Below the pieces are notes generated by a model that made no database searches, was not told the origin of the DNA, and was given only the letters and a program-made list of their open reading frames with translations. Shown here piece by piece: positions 56,092 to 64,000 of a stretch of DNA of 64,000 nucleotides. Both the position numbers and the translations under genes were made by a program. Position 1 is the first letter of the stretch, and the number at the start of each line of letters is the position of its first letter. Source of the DNA: Marinomonas colpomeniae (lineage in GTDB: Bacteria > Pseudomonadota > Gammaproteobacteria > Pseudomonadales > Marinomonadaceae). The DNA lies in NCBI RefSeq assembly GCF_014803385.1, contig NZ_JACYFC010000002.1:310001-374000 (forward strand), in the 5' to 3' direction.

Positions 56092-56720
56092 TTTGATACT
56101 TCTGCTTGATACCAGTTGTCTTCTAGGCACTCCCGTAGTCGTAAACGAGCGCGATATAAAGTGACGTTAAGGTTACTGACAGTGATGTCTTCATTATGAC
56201 AAATTTCTGATGTTTCCATTTCCAGAAATTCTCGCATCATAAACAATCGACCGTACTTTTCAGGCAGCGCATTTAAGCAAGCATCGAAGACTCGCCAAAA
56301 GTGTTTGTTTTCGACACCATGCTCTGGTTGGTCCCACTTTTTTGGTCGTTCATGCTTTTGCCAATGACCATTCTGTTCAAACAGTGCGTCCATTAAGGCA
56401 TCACCGCTAAGGTTAGAACCGTCTTCCAATTGACTGGCTGCTGTATGGCGCTTTTCCTTACGCAAAAGATCAATAAGTTTATTCTTCAATATAGAAAAAA
56501 CCCATGTCTTCAGTGCTGATTGACGACCAAACTTTTCGATGTTTTGGTATGCTGAAATCATCGCTTCTTGAACTGCATCCTCTGCAAGCTGATGATCTCG
56601 AACCTGTAACTGTGCAAACTTGAACATTTGGCTGCGTAGGTCTTCCATAAAAACAGCATCATGGAATACATTAATTGCAGGTGAACTGTTTACATCAGAA
56701 GATGGGTTTACATCGATCAT
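56088..56720 (-). CDS. ECF-family RNA polymerase sigma factor
   Basis: 210 aa. Region 2 reads AEDAVQEAMISAYQNIEKF and WVFSILKNKLIDLLRKEKRH; region 4 reads ALPEKYGRLFMMREFLEMETSEI and LNVTLYRARLRLRECL. A linker of about 45 residues separates them. It should direct polymerase to the bufA promoter and to its own promoter, both carrying TGTAAGAA-N15-CGTC. Copper or another metal stress is the likely signal by analogy with bufferin operons; this is inference. Confidence 0.93.
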   Translation of the reverse strand: MIDVNPSSDVNSSPAINVFHDAVFMEDLRSQMFKFAQLQVRDHQLAEDAVQEAMISAYQNIEKFGRQSALKTWVFSILKNKLIDLLRKEKRHTAASQLEDGSNLSGDALMDALFEQNGHWQKHERPKKWDQPEHGVENKHFWRVFDACLNALPEKYGRLFMMREFLEMETSEICHNEDITVSNLNVTLYRARLRLRECLEDNWYQAEVSK

Positions 56721-56770
56721 TTAAGCCTCAGCTTTCACTTCTAGAATTTAGACGGAGTAGTGTAGATAAT

Positions 56771-56797
56771 TCTTACACAATTTAAGCACTTTATATT
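56771..56797 (-). promoter_or_regulatory. ECF sigma autoregulatory promoter
   Basis: On the minus strand TGTAAGAA (56790-56797), 15 nt, then CGTC (56771-56774), about 50 bp before the sigma start codon. Element sequences and spacing equal those of the bufA promoter. Confidence 0.75.
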
Positions 56798-56809
56798 TAC
56801 ATTATAATA

Positions 56810-57367
56810 TCAGTCTACTTTTTTACCCAGAAGTTCCCTTTCTGCTAAATATTCGTCTTTCAGTTTGACGTAATTCAAGCCTGCATATTGAAAGTATTCA
56901 ATTTCTTCTTTTGTTAGTGGACGAGCTTGTTTTACTGGGGAGCCCATATATAAGTAGCCAGATTCAAGATGTTTGCCAGGAGGTACTAAAGAACCAGCGC
57001 CAATGATGACTTCATCTTCGATAACGGCACCATCAAGAATTGTTGTGCCCATGCCGACTAAAACCTTGCTGCCGATAGTGCAGCCATGAAGCATTGCCAT
57101 GTGGCCAACTGTGACATCATCACCAATAGTTAATGGGTGGCCTTCAGGCTTATATGTACTTGCATGTGTAATGTGTAAACAGGAATTATCTTGAATGCTG
57201 GTACGAGCGCCAATTCGAATGCGATGCATGTCACCTCGAATGGCAACTAAAGGCCAAACAGAGCTGTCTTCGCCAATGACGACATCGCCGATAACAACTG
57301 CGCTATCATCAACCCAAACTCGATTGCCCAATTGAGGCGTCTTGCCTCGGAAAGATTTCATCACCAT
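56810..57367 (-). CDS. Gamma-carbonic anhydrase family protein (YrdA-like)
   Basis: 185 aa, left-handed beta-helix of hexapeptide repeats. Zinc-ligand positions are visible as HITHAST near residue 75, then GHMAMLHGCTIG. IRGDMHRIRIGARTSIQDN near residue 44 is diagnostic. Such proteins trimerise and bind zinc or iron; carbonic anhydrase activity is not proven for most. AGAGG at 5 nt precedes the ATG. Confidence 0.92.
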   Translation of the reverse strand: MVMKSFRGKTPQLGNRVWVDDSAVVIGDVVIGEDSSVWPLVAIRGDMHRIRIGARTSIQDNSCLHITHASTYKPEGHPLTIGDDVTVGHMAMLHGCTIGSKVLVGMGTTILDGAVIEDEVIIGAGSLVPPGKHLESGYLYMGSPVKQARPLTKEEIEYFQYAGLNYVKLKDEYLAERELLGKKVD

Positions 57368-57583
57368 ACATCCTCTCTTAGGGGTATTTTGGTCTGCAAA
57401 ATGAAGGAACTATTAAAACAATAGCTATTTACGTATTGAAAAAAGCTCAAGACCACATATCTTATTAGGTATGACTCTTTACGAATGCCATATCGCTACG
57501 CCATCTCCACCCTTTTTGTTTGTGTTACAGTGCGGCATGGTTAAGCCATAAGGCGTTCAATTTTAATTAAAGGATATCACGAT

Positions 57584-59614
57584 ATGTCACAGTCTGTATG
57601 GGACGCGACCAGCTTACCAAATTTCACTAGTTTAGATGTTTCTAGCATCGAAACAGATTTAGAAGCCCTGCTAAAATATAATCAAGCAGGCATCGATGCT
57701 TGTGTCAGTGAAAATGCTAATCCAACCTGGGAAAGCCTAGTCTTGCCCCTTGATCAGCTAGACGATGATCTGAATCATTTTTGGTCACCCATTAGTCATT
57801 TGAACTCAGTTAAAAACACACCTGAGATTCGTGCTGCATATAATGCATGTTTACCTAAATTGACTCAGTTTTATACAGACCTAGGTCAAAACAAAGCGTT
57901 ATATCAAGCTTACAAGGCATTGGCGGAAAGTCCGGCAGCGAAAGATCTATCACAAGCTCAAACAGAAGCTTTGACGCATACTATTCGTGATTTTGAATTG
58001 TCTGGTGTCGGCCTTGAAGGGGATGAGAAGAAACGTTACGGCGAAATTAGTCAGCGTTTATCTGAGCTGGGCAGCCAATTTGGTGAAAATGTATTGGATG
58101 CCACACAAGCATGGAGCAAACTGATTACCGATGAGACGGAATTATCTGGTTTGCCTGAGTCTGCGCTTGCTCAAGCAAAACAAATGGCAGAAGCCAAAGA
58201 AAAAGAAGGCTGGCTGTTTACTTTAGATTTTCCGTCTTACATGCCAGTTATTAGTTACGCAGATAATGCGGCGTTGCGAGAAGAAATGTATCGCGCCTTT
58301 GCTACACGTGCTTCAGACCAAGGTGGTGATATTAAGTTTAATAATGCACCGTTGATTGACGAAATTTTATCACTTCGTCATGAAATGGCTCACATTTTAG
58401 GTTTTGATAATTACGCGGAATTGTCTGTAGCAACGAAAATGGCAGACAATGGACAGCAGGTTATCGATTTCTTAGAAAGCTTGGCAGATAAGTCAAAAAG
58501 CTCTGCAAAACAAGATCTTAAGCAATTAACTGCCTTTGCTAAAGATGAAAATGGTGTTGATGAACTGAACGCATGGGACATGACCTATTACGCCGAAAAA
58601 CTTCGTCAGCATAAATACTCTATTTCTCAAGAAGAGCTGCGTCCTTACTTTCCAATGAACAAGGTATTGTCTGGATTGTTTCACGTGGCACAAACTCTAT
58701 TTGGCGTAAAAATTCGAGAAGAAAAAGAATTTGATAGCTATAACAATACCTTACAGTTATTCACTATCAGTAAAGATGGAGAAGATATTTCACGTTTCTA
58801 CCTTGATCCTTATGCTCGTGAAGCAAAACGAGGTGGCGCTTGGATGGATTCATGTCGTACACGACGTCGTTTACCCGACGATAGCTTGCAACTTCCTATT
58901 GCATATCTTGTATGTAATTTCACGCCACCTATAGGTGATAAGCCAGCATTGCTGACGCATAACGAAGTTACAACCTTGTTCCATGAATTTGGTCACGGTT
59001 TGCATCACATGTTGACGCAGATTGATGTCGCTGGCGTGTCTGGAATTAATGGCGTTGCATGGGACGCAGTAGAATTACCAAGTCAGTTTATGGAAAACTG
59101 GTGTTATGAGCCAGAAGCTTTGGCGTATATTGCAGGGCACTTTGAAACGGGCGAGCCACTGCCAAAAGACTTATTAGATAAAATGTTAGCTGCGAAAAAC
59201 TTCCAATCTGGGATGCAAATGATGCGTCAATTGGAGTTCTCTTTGTTCGATTTCCGTTTACACATGGAATATCAAGAAAACACAGTTGTTCAAGACGTAA
59301 TTGATGATGTGCGAAGTAAAGTTGCTGTTACTACTCCGCCTACATTTAATCGCTTTCAAAATGGTTTTTCACACATATTTGCAGGTGGTTACGCGGCAGG
59401 TTACTACAGTTATAAATGGGCTGAAGTATTATCAGCCGATGCGTTCTCTAAGTTTGAAGAAGATGGTATTTTCAATACAACTACTGGCGCGCACTTCCGT
59501 GATACCATATTGGCTAACGGTGGTTCTCGTCCGGCAGCTGAATTGTTTGCTGAATTTCGTGGCCGTGAACCAAGCACTGATGCGCTATTAAGACACAGCG
59601 GCATTGCGGCTTAA
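57584..59614 (+). CDS. prlC: Oligopeptidase A (M3 family)
   Basis: 676 aa. The zinc site HEFGHGLHHML is near residue 467 in the catalytic C-terminal domain, with the downstream Glu in VELPSQFMENW. The N-terminal helical half starts LPNFTSL and has the usual linker. It degrades short peptides, including signal-peptide fragments, in the cytosol. AAAGGA precedes the ATG. The yheV-type gene follows, as in Pseudomonas and relatives. Confidence 0.96.
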   Translation: MSQSVWDATSLPNFTSLDVSSIETDLEALLKYNQAGIDACVSENANPTWESLVLPLDQLDDDLNHFWSPISHLNSVKNTPEIRAAYNACLPKLTQFYTDLGQNKALYQAYKALAESPAAKDLSQAQTEALTHTIRDFELSGVGLEGDEKKRYGEISQRLSELGSQFGENVLDATQAWSKLITDETELSGLPESALAQAKQMAEAKEKEGWLFTLDFPSYMPVISYADNAALREEMYRAFATRASDQGGDIKFNNAPLIDEILSLRHEMAHILGFDNYAELSVATKMADNGQQVIDFLESLADKSKSSAKQDLKQLTAFAKDENGVDELNAWDMTYYAEKLRQHKYSISQEELRPYFPMNKVLSGLFHVAQTLFGVKIREEKEFDSYNNTLQLFTISKDGEDISRFYLDPYAREAKRGGAWMDSCRTRRRLPDDSLQLPIAYLVCNFTPPIGDKPALLTHNEVTTLFHEFGHGLHHMLTQIDVAGVSGINGVAWDAVELPSQFMENWCYEPEALAYIAGHFETGEPLPKDLLDKMLAAKNFQSGMQMMRQLEFSLFDFRLHMEYQENTVVQDVIDDVRSKVAVTTPPTFNRFQNGFSHIFAGGYAAGYYSYKWAEVLSADAFSKFEEDGIFNTTTGAHFRDTILANGGSRPAAELFAEFRGREPSTDALLRHSGIAA

Positions 59615-59731
59615 ACATTAATCTATTTAAAGAATTGACGTAATAATCAAGCGGTGTCTTATCTCACTATTTTTAAGTAGATGGTTGAGATGAACGCTGC
59701 TTTTTTATGCGCTTTTAAAGGTAGTAAAGTT

Positions 59732-59992
59732 ATGACAGTAAAACGCTTTATCGCTGGAGTTGTTTGCCCACGTTGTAGTGAAATGGATAGAATTCGCGCA
59801 TGGCGTGATGACGATGCAGAGCAGCAGTATCGTGAGTGCATTTCCTGTGGTTATGAAGATGCTCAATCGACAACAATCGAAGCGCAACCGCCAGAGTTAG
59901 CAACCAGAGTGAATCAACCTCACAGCAGCGCTCCAGACGTAGAAGAGGTAGTGATTAACTTTATTCCGAATCCAGGAATGACAAAACACTGA
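59732..59992 (+). CDS. yheV: YheV-family putative zinc ribbon protein
   Basis: 86 aa. CPRC near residue 12 and CISCGYED near residue 38 form a zinc ribbon, with RIRAWRDD between them, as in YheV. The C-terminus is Pro-rich and acidic, with VVINFIPN near the end. The ATG at 59732 is chosen since AAAGGTAG lies upstream and MTVKRFIAG matches the family start. Linkage to prlC is conserved in several gammaproteobacteria. Function unknown. Confidence 0.9.
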   Translation: MTVKRFIAGVVCPRCSEMDRIRAWRDDDAEQQYRECISCGYEDAQSTTIEAQPPELATRVNQPHSSAPDVEEVVINFIPNPGMTKH

Positions 59993-60010
59993 TTGGACAA
60001 GAGTGCTCTT

Positions 60011-60469
60011 ATGGATTATGTATTTGTAACACTTGGTAATATCCTTAAATATAGATATTCCATTATTTTTAAAGGAGGCGTAGTTCTCATTGGAATTGTT
60101 TTTGTTGCTTGGTCAGACACCTCATTTAAATTAGTAGAGATGGAGGCTAAGCAGAATGACCTTGAATTTTCAGTTAAAATGTCTACAGGGGCTAGTGAGG
60201 TAGGAACTTTAAACTGTAAAGAGCTGGTTCCTACAAAAGAAGCTGTAGATTGCAACTCAGCTCAATATTACAAGGAGGTTTTGAAGCCTTCTATAAAACT
60301 TTTTAATCTAGTCGTAGATATTTGTCTTTTTCTTGGGCTTAATATGATTTTGCTGTCTATATTCGGTCTGATCTTTAAACATAGCAAAGTGAACCTTTCT
60401 GGTGTACTTAGATGCATGTTAATTATCCTTTGTTTGAACGCTGTATTCTTGTTGCAAATTTACTATTGA
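60011..60469 (+). CDS. Hypothetical membrane protein
   Basis: About 152 aa with three hydrophobic segments (GGVVLIGIVFVAW, LVVDICLFLGLNMILLSIFGLIF, LIILCLNAVFLL). A loop between the first two contains two Cys (LNCKEL and VDCNSAQ), possibly a disulfide if periplasmic. A TTG at 59993, directly after the yheV stop, is an alternative start. No family is recognised; its codon style is more AT-rich than its neighbours. Confidence 0.6.
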   Translation: MDYVFVTLGNILKYRYSIIFKGGVVLIGIVFVAWSDTSFKLVEMEAKQNDLEFSVKMSTGASEVGTLNCKELVPTKEAVDCNSAQYYKEVLKPSIKLFNLVVDICLFLGLNMILLSIFGLIFKHSKVNLSGVLRCMLIILCLNAVFLLQIYY

Positions 60470-60487
60470 TAAATACACGATTGATTC

Positions 60488-61027
60488 CTATTTATCGTTA
60501 TCTGCATAGCCGCTACCAATCGCATTAAAAGGCATATCAAGACCGAGTTCCGGTACTTGCAAACCGACCCACGTTGGAAACGTATTGCTGTTTGGTCCCG
60601 GAAAAATCGTATATTCATTTGCCCAAGGGTAACGCGTTACGGCTTTTGTTATTTTTGGAATCAAAGTCTCTGCTTTTTCACCTGTTAACGACAATATTTT
60701 TTCAGGCTTCGATCCAAACCAATAACGATCTGGTGTACTTGTTTTATATTGATGTAACGCAGGTAAGCCACGCTTCACTTGCCAACCAGTCACTTCATAA
60801 ACAGTATATTCAGATGCCCCTTTTTCTTTTGTTGCGACCCAAGAATGTACGGCAAACCAACCACGCCAACTGAAAGCATCTGCGGCATAGAACTCAATAA
60901 CCGCTTCAGAGACTTCTTTAGGGTTAGGCGCAATACCAGCAGGCTCACGGCTGGCTGTTCGCCAGTCATCGTTAGAACAAGCACTTAATAACAATGCAGT
61001 AATTAGAATCCCAAAGTGCTTTTTCAT
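60488..61027 (-). CDS. DUF3750 family lipoprotein
   Basis: 179 aa. The N-terminus MKKHFGILITALLLSACSND is a lipoprotein signal with Cys at the lipobox LSAC. The body has the DUF3750 pattern: FAVHSWVATKEKGASEYTVY near residue 60, YWFGSKPEKI, and NSNTFPTWVG near residue 148. The ATG at 61027 follows AAGGAC; the longer ORF is not needed. Function unknown. Confidence 0.88.
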   Translation of the reverse strand: MKKHFGILITALLLSACSNDDWRTASREPAGIAPNPKEVSEAVIEFYAADAFSWRGWFAVHSWVATKEKGASEYTVYEVTGWQVKRGLPALHQYKTSTPDRYWFGSKPEKILSLTGEKAETLIPKITKAVTRYPWANEYTIFPGPNSNTFPTWVGLQVPELGLDMPFNAIGSGYADNDK

Positions 61028-61181
61028 TCGCTTGTCCTTAATACAATTCATATATTAATTATTAATACCATAATTACTGATTAAAAAAGGGGCAGAATTT
61101 AGGAAGCTATGTGTATTCCATATGAGGGGTAGACATCTAGAAATTGTGTCTCAAGTAAATAACGTTGCATAATTGACATAA

Positions 61182-61218
61182 AAAACGCCACATCACTTAT
61201 GCCGTGACGTGGCGTTTT
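61182..61218. terminator. Terminator between the nitroreductase and DUF3750 genes
   Basis: AAAACGCCACATCAC and GTGACGTGGCGTTTT pair with one mismatch around TTATGCC; on the minus strand a T run ends it after the nitroreductase gene. Confidence 0.9.
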
Positions 61219-61241
61219 ACATTCTTTCGATTAATGAAAAC

Positions 61242-61880
61242 TTATTTCATTTCAGTAATAAATTTAGCTTTTGACGCTCGAACTTTTTTCAGGTCTTTCA
61301 ACCAATCGCCTTCCTCTGCACGGTAGCCAAGTGGCAACAAGATAACAGAACGAAGACCACGTTCACTTAAGCCCAAAATCTCGTCCACTTTCGCTGGATC
61401 AAAGCCTTCCATTGGGGTGCTGTCTACGCCTTCTTCTGCTGCTGCAATCAATGCAGTACCAAGACCAATGTAAGCCTGACGGGCAGCGTGTTGGAAGTTT
61501 ACTTCTGCGTCACGTGGAGGGTAGGCACCTAAGATCATTTGACGATAGTTTTCCCAACCTTCGTTTTTAAAGCCTCGCTCGTCATTCACAAGATCAAACA
61601 TTTCGTTAATACGATCTTCTGTATAGTTATCCCATACAGCAAAAACCAAAAGATGTGAACCGTCTGTGATTTGAGCTTGGTTCCAAGCGTGAGGCACAAT
61701 TTGTTCGCGTAATTCTTTATTGGTTACCACAATGACTTCGTATGGTTGTAGGCCGCTAGAGGTTGCTGTTAGGCGAGTTGCTTCCAAAATACGATCTACT
61801 TTTTCTTGATCAACAGCTTTGCTTGGGTCCATTTTTTTCGTCGCATAGCGCCAGTTCAATTTGTCTATTAAATTCGACAT
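61242..61880 (-). CDS. NAD(P)H-dependent nitroreductase (NfsB-like)
   Basis: 212 aa, FMN-dependent nitroreductase family. WRYATKKMDPSKAVD near residue 10 and LTATSSGLQPYEVIVVTN near residue 37 are the conserved FMN-binding start; EGVDSTPMEGFDPAKVDEIL near residue 151 and LPLGYRAEEGDWL near 186 are also typical. It likely reduces nitroaromatics or quinones. AAGGAA precedes the ATG. Confidence 0.92.
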   Translation of the reverse strand: MSNLIDKLNWRYATKKMDPSKAVDQEKVDRILEATRLTATSSGLQPYEVIVVTNKELREQIVPHAWNQAQITDGSHLLVFAVWDNYTEDRINEMFDLVNDERGFKNEGWENYRQMILGAYPPRDAEVNFQHAARQAYIGLGTALIAAAEEGVDSTPMEGFDPAKVDEILGLSERGLRSVILLPLGYRAEEGDWLKDLKKVRASKAKFITEMK

Positions 61881-62000
61881 TTAAATATTCCTTAAAAGAA
61901 GTTTCTGTATGACTCTTATATGGTTGATTTAGGCAAAAATTCAAGAGGCGTATCAACAATCAATGGTTTTATTATTTCAATAAATCGAGTTGGAAAGTCA

Positions 62001-63932
62001 TTAGTTAAGGCGATCGTTTAGGTAATCTGTCAGTTGGTCAACTTCTAAGGGTTTTGAAAAATAATAGCCTTGTAAAAAATGCACACCGATCTCATTGAGT
62101 TTTTCCACTTGCTCAAGTGATTCAACACCTTCCGCGACAACTTGGTAGCCCATAGATTGTGAAATTTGCATGACAGCATGGACAATGTTTGAACCACTGC
62201 CGTTGACGTTATCTATGAAACTTTTATCAATTTTGACAATATCAACACCTAGATCTTGCATGCTTGCAAGAGAGGAATATCCGGTGCCAAAATCATCAAT
62301 GGATATTTTAATACTCATTTCTTGAAGCGCTTTTATTTGCTTCATTAAAACTGTTTTATCAGCCGCAAAAACAGACTCAGTAATTTCTATATGCAATAAA
62401 CTCGGTTCAAATTTCAATCGGGTTAATAGTGTTTTAATGTGTGTGACAAACTCTCTATCTTGGAGCTGAATAACTGAAACATTGATGCTAACGGTTAAGG
62501 CTCTACCGTTTTGAGACAGTGTTATGATTTGCTGACAGGCTTTTTCTACTACCCACAACCCTATATTTTTAATCATGCCGTATTGTTCGGCAATCGGAAT
62601 GAATTCTATAGGCGAGACTTCTTCACCATCCAGATGCCATCTTAGTAGAGCTTCTATACAGGCGATGCTACCTGTTTTACTTTTTATAATGGGTTGAAAA
62701 ACCAGTCGCATTTCGCTTTTTTCAATTGCAGTTAAAAGTCTATCAGAAAGTAAATGGTCTCGAATATTTTGCAGACGTAACGATTCACTAAAGTGACCTA
62801 CTTGGCCTTTCTCTATACGTTTCTGCTGGTACATCGCCATATCTGCATTTTGAATCAGAGTGTCGTGATGGCTACCGTGTTCTGGATATAAGGCAACGCC
62901 AATAGTGGCACCTACCCAAGTTTTTGATTGAGTAATAGAGTGAGGGAGGCTGATGGTATGAATCAGCTCTTCAGAGAAACGATTAACGTCTTCGATGCTT
63001 TCAAATTTATAAGTAACTAAAAATTCGTCGCCGCCCCATCGGCAAATAGGCAAAGAGTCTTGAGATAATAAAGCAATGCGCGATGCGGTTTCTTTGACAA
63101 CTTTGTCACCCGCTTGATGACCTAGGCTGTCGTTGATTTGCTTAAAACCATCAAGATCTATGAATAGCAATGCAAACGGAGTCTCAGGATCGGCATCAAC
63201 CACCTGATTTAATTCCTTCAGAAACGCAGTGCGATTGAGTAAGCCTGTTAAACGATCAACGTTAGAAAGACGATAAATTCTCTGAGTGCGAACCTCTACT
63301 TTTTTTTCCATGTTTTGTAAAAGTTGTGCGTTTTGATTCTTTAAATGGATTGCTTTGTAGGTAAAGGAAGAAAATTTCACAGCAGATAATGACATAACAA
63401 TTGTATAAGCCAAGCCCATCGTGCCCATTATGTGATGGTAAGAGTCTTCAGAGAAGAGAAGAACAATAGTGTAGGGCCCTGACATGACAAGAACACAAGA
63501 TACGGCAGTGAATCTATGAGCCGACCACATATTTGCGACACCAGAAGCGATACCGCATATGATTATGATAGTCGTAGCTAGTTCACCGGGATTTGAAAAT
63601 GGGAAAAAATATAGAGGGTAAGCACCCCAAATGCATGCGGTCAAAAGAGAATATGAAGAAAAAACCCATAAGTCTTTTTTAGATGAGGTATATTTTTGTG
63701 AAGTTTTCTTTCTATAGTAAGCTAAATCAAATAAGCGTAATAACAGCCCAATCATCATGATTAGCCACCAAATGATTTTATTTGAACTGTATTCTTGATC
63801 GCTAGAATTAAAGCTAAAAACAAAAGCAGTACTGACAAAGGCTGAAACAATGGTGCTCGTAATGACATTAGCATATAAAAGGCGTAGAGCTTCTTGTAGC
63901 TCATCTTGTTTCACCTCTTTATTTGTTTCCAC
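62001..63932 (-). CDS. Membrane GGDEF-EAL protein
   Basis: 643 aa. Six hydrophobic segments cover residues 15-190, followed by a coiled coil, a GGDEF domain (about 220-380, RWGGDEFLVTY, no RxxD site) and an EAL domain (about 395-643) with CIEALLRW, EITESVF, DDFGTGYSSLASM and AEGVESLEQVE. Both signatures are intact, so it may make or degrade c-di-GMP. The start is GTG, with AAGGA almost touching it; a later GTG is possible. Upstream 63933-64000 shows only promoter-like sequence. Confidence 0.92.
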   Translation of the reverse strand: METNKEVKQDELQEALRLLYANVITSTIVSAFVSTAFVFSFNSSDQEYSSNKIIWWLIMMIGLLLRLFDLAYYRKKTSQKYTSSKKDLWVFSSYSLLTACIWGAYPLYFFPFSNPGELATTIIIICGIASGVANMWSAHRFTAVSCVLVMSGPYTIVLLFSEDSYHHIMGTMGLAYTIVMSLSAVKFSSFTYKAIHLKNQNAQLLQNMEKKVEVRTQRIYRLSNVDRLTGLLNRTAFLKELNQVVDADPETPFALLFIDLDGFKQINDSLGHQAGDKVVKETASRIALLSQDSLPICRWGGDEFLVTYKFESIEDVNRFSEELIHTISLPHSITQSKTWVGATIGVALYPEHGSHHDTLIQNADMAMYQQKRIEKGQVGHFSESLRLQNIRDHLLSDRLLTAIEKSEMRLVFQPIIKSKTGSIACIEALLRWHLDGEEVSPIEFIPIAEQYGMIKNIGLWVVEKACQQIITLSQNGRALTVSINVSVIQLQDREFVTHIKTLLTRLKFEPSLLHIEITESVFAADKTVLMKQIKALQEMSIKISIDDFGTGYSSLASMQDLGVDIVKIDKSFIDNVNGSGSNIVHAVMQISQSMGYQVVAEGVESLEQVEKLNEIGVHFLQGYYFSKPLEVDQLTDYLNDRLN

Positions 63933-64000
63933 TTCCTTACCTCATAGATAAAGTTTTTTGTATTTTTAAGTACGAATTTAACTTACCTTAAATGCTTATT

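Overview
The window looks like chromosomal DNA from a marine gammaproteobacterium, most likely Marinomonas or a close Oceanospirillales relative. This rests on overall gene content (polA near a type II homoserine kinase, prlC followed by a yheV-type zinc ribbon, zur-znuC-znuB, many c-di-GMP and chemotaxis genes), moderate AT-richness and protein style. No rRNA, tRNA, CRISPR array or complete insertion sequence was recognised. Species assignment is inference.

Layout. 1-9.9 kb: an FMN riboswitch ahead of an EamA-type transporter (probable riboflavin importer), an MFS transporter behind a perfect inverted repeat, a membrane-anchored flavin disulfide oxidoreductase with a DUF547 partner, a LysR/TauE divergent pair, a PAS-GAF-GGDEF enzyme and a YgjP-type peptidase. 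9.9-20.8 kb: a queuosine-precursor transporter behind a compact preQ1-I riboswitch, a RIO kinase, an unusual ribbon-helix-helix protein, rhlE, two c-di-GMP enzymes, an Old Yellow Enzyme and a GFA-family protein. 20.8-33.3 kb: an H-NOX / histidine kinase / degenerate HD-GYP operon (nitric oxide signalling), a chemoreceptor, a B12-type radical SAM protein, mtgA, a cyclase with AGDEF in place of GGDEF, a nitrilase and a DUF2256 mini-protein.

33.4-41.1 kb is an accessory island downstream of polA. It contains a LRR-Roc-COR (ROCO) gene broken by a 7-bp tandem duplication, an Abi-like HEPN gene, a GNAT-like gene and a Fic enzyme. Three separate fragments of the polA 3' end lie between these genes. 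One has 48 bp of perfect identity to the end of the intact polA, so the Fic-GNAT unit is bracketed by direct repeats. The fragments decay with distance from polA, as if accessory modules had been inserted one after another at the polA 3' end. Six 17-bp repeats spaced close to helical phase precede fic. This is the most novel part of the window.

41-51.4 kb: polA, a membrane cyclase, thrB, DUF1007, LysE and MarC proteins, then a zinc operon (NicO-type transporter, zur, znuC, znuB) behind a Zur-box palindrome. 51.5-64 kb: a chemoreceptor; a bufferin-type copper/metal-stress operon (ECF sigma, zinc-finger anti-sigma, DUF2282 peptide, MNIO enzyme, DUF2063 partner, DoxX) with two matching ECF promoters; gamma-carbonic anhydrase; prlC; yheV; a DUF3750 lipoprotein; a nitroreductase; and a GGDEF-EAL protein. 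Six GGDEF proteins, a degenerate HD-GYP and two chemoreceptors make the window unusually rich in c-di-GMP and taxis signalling.
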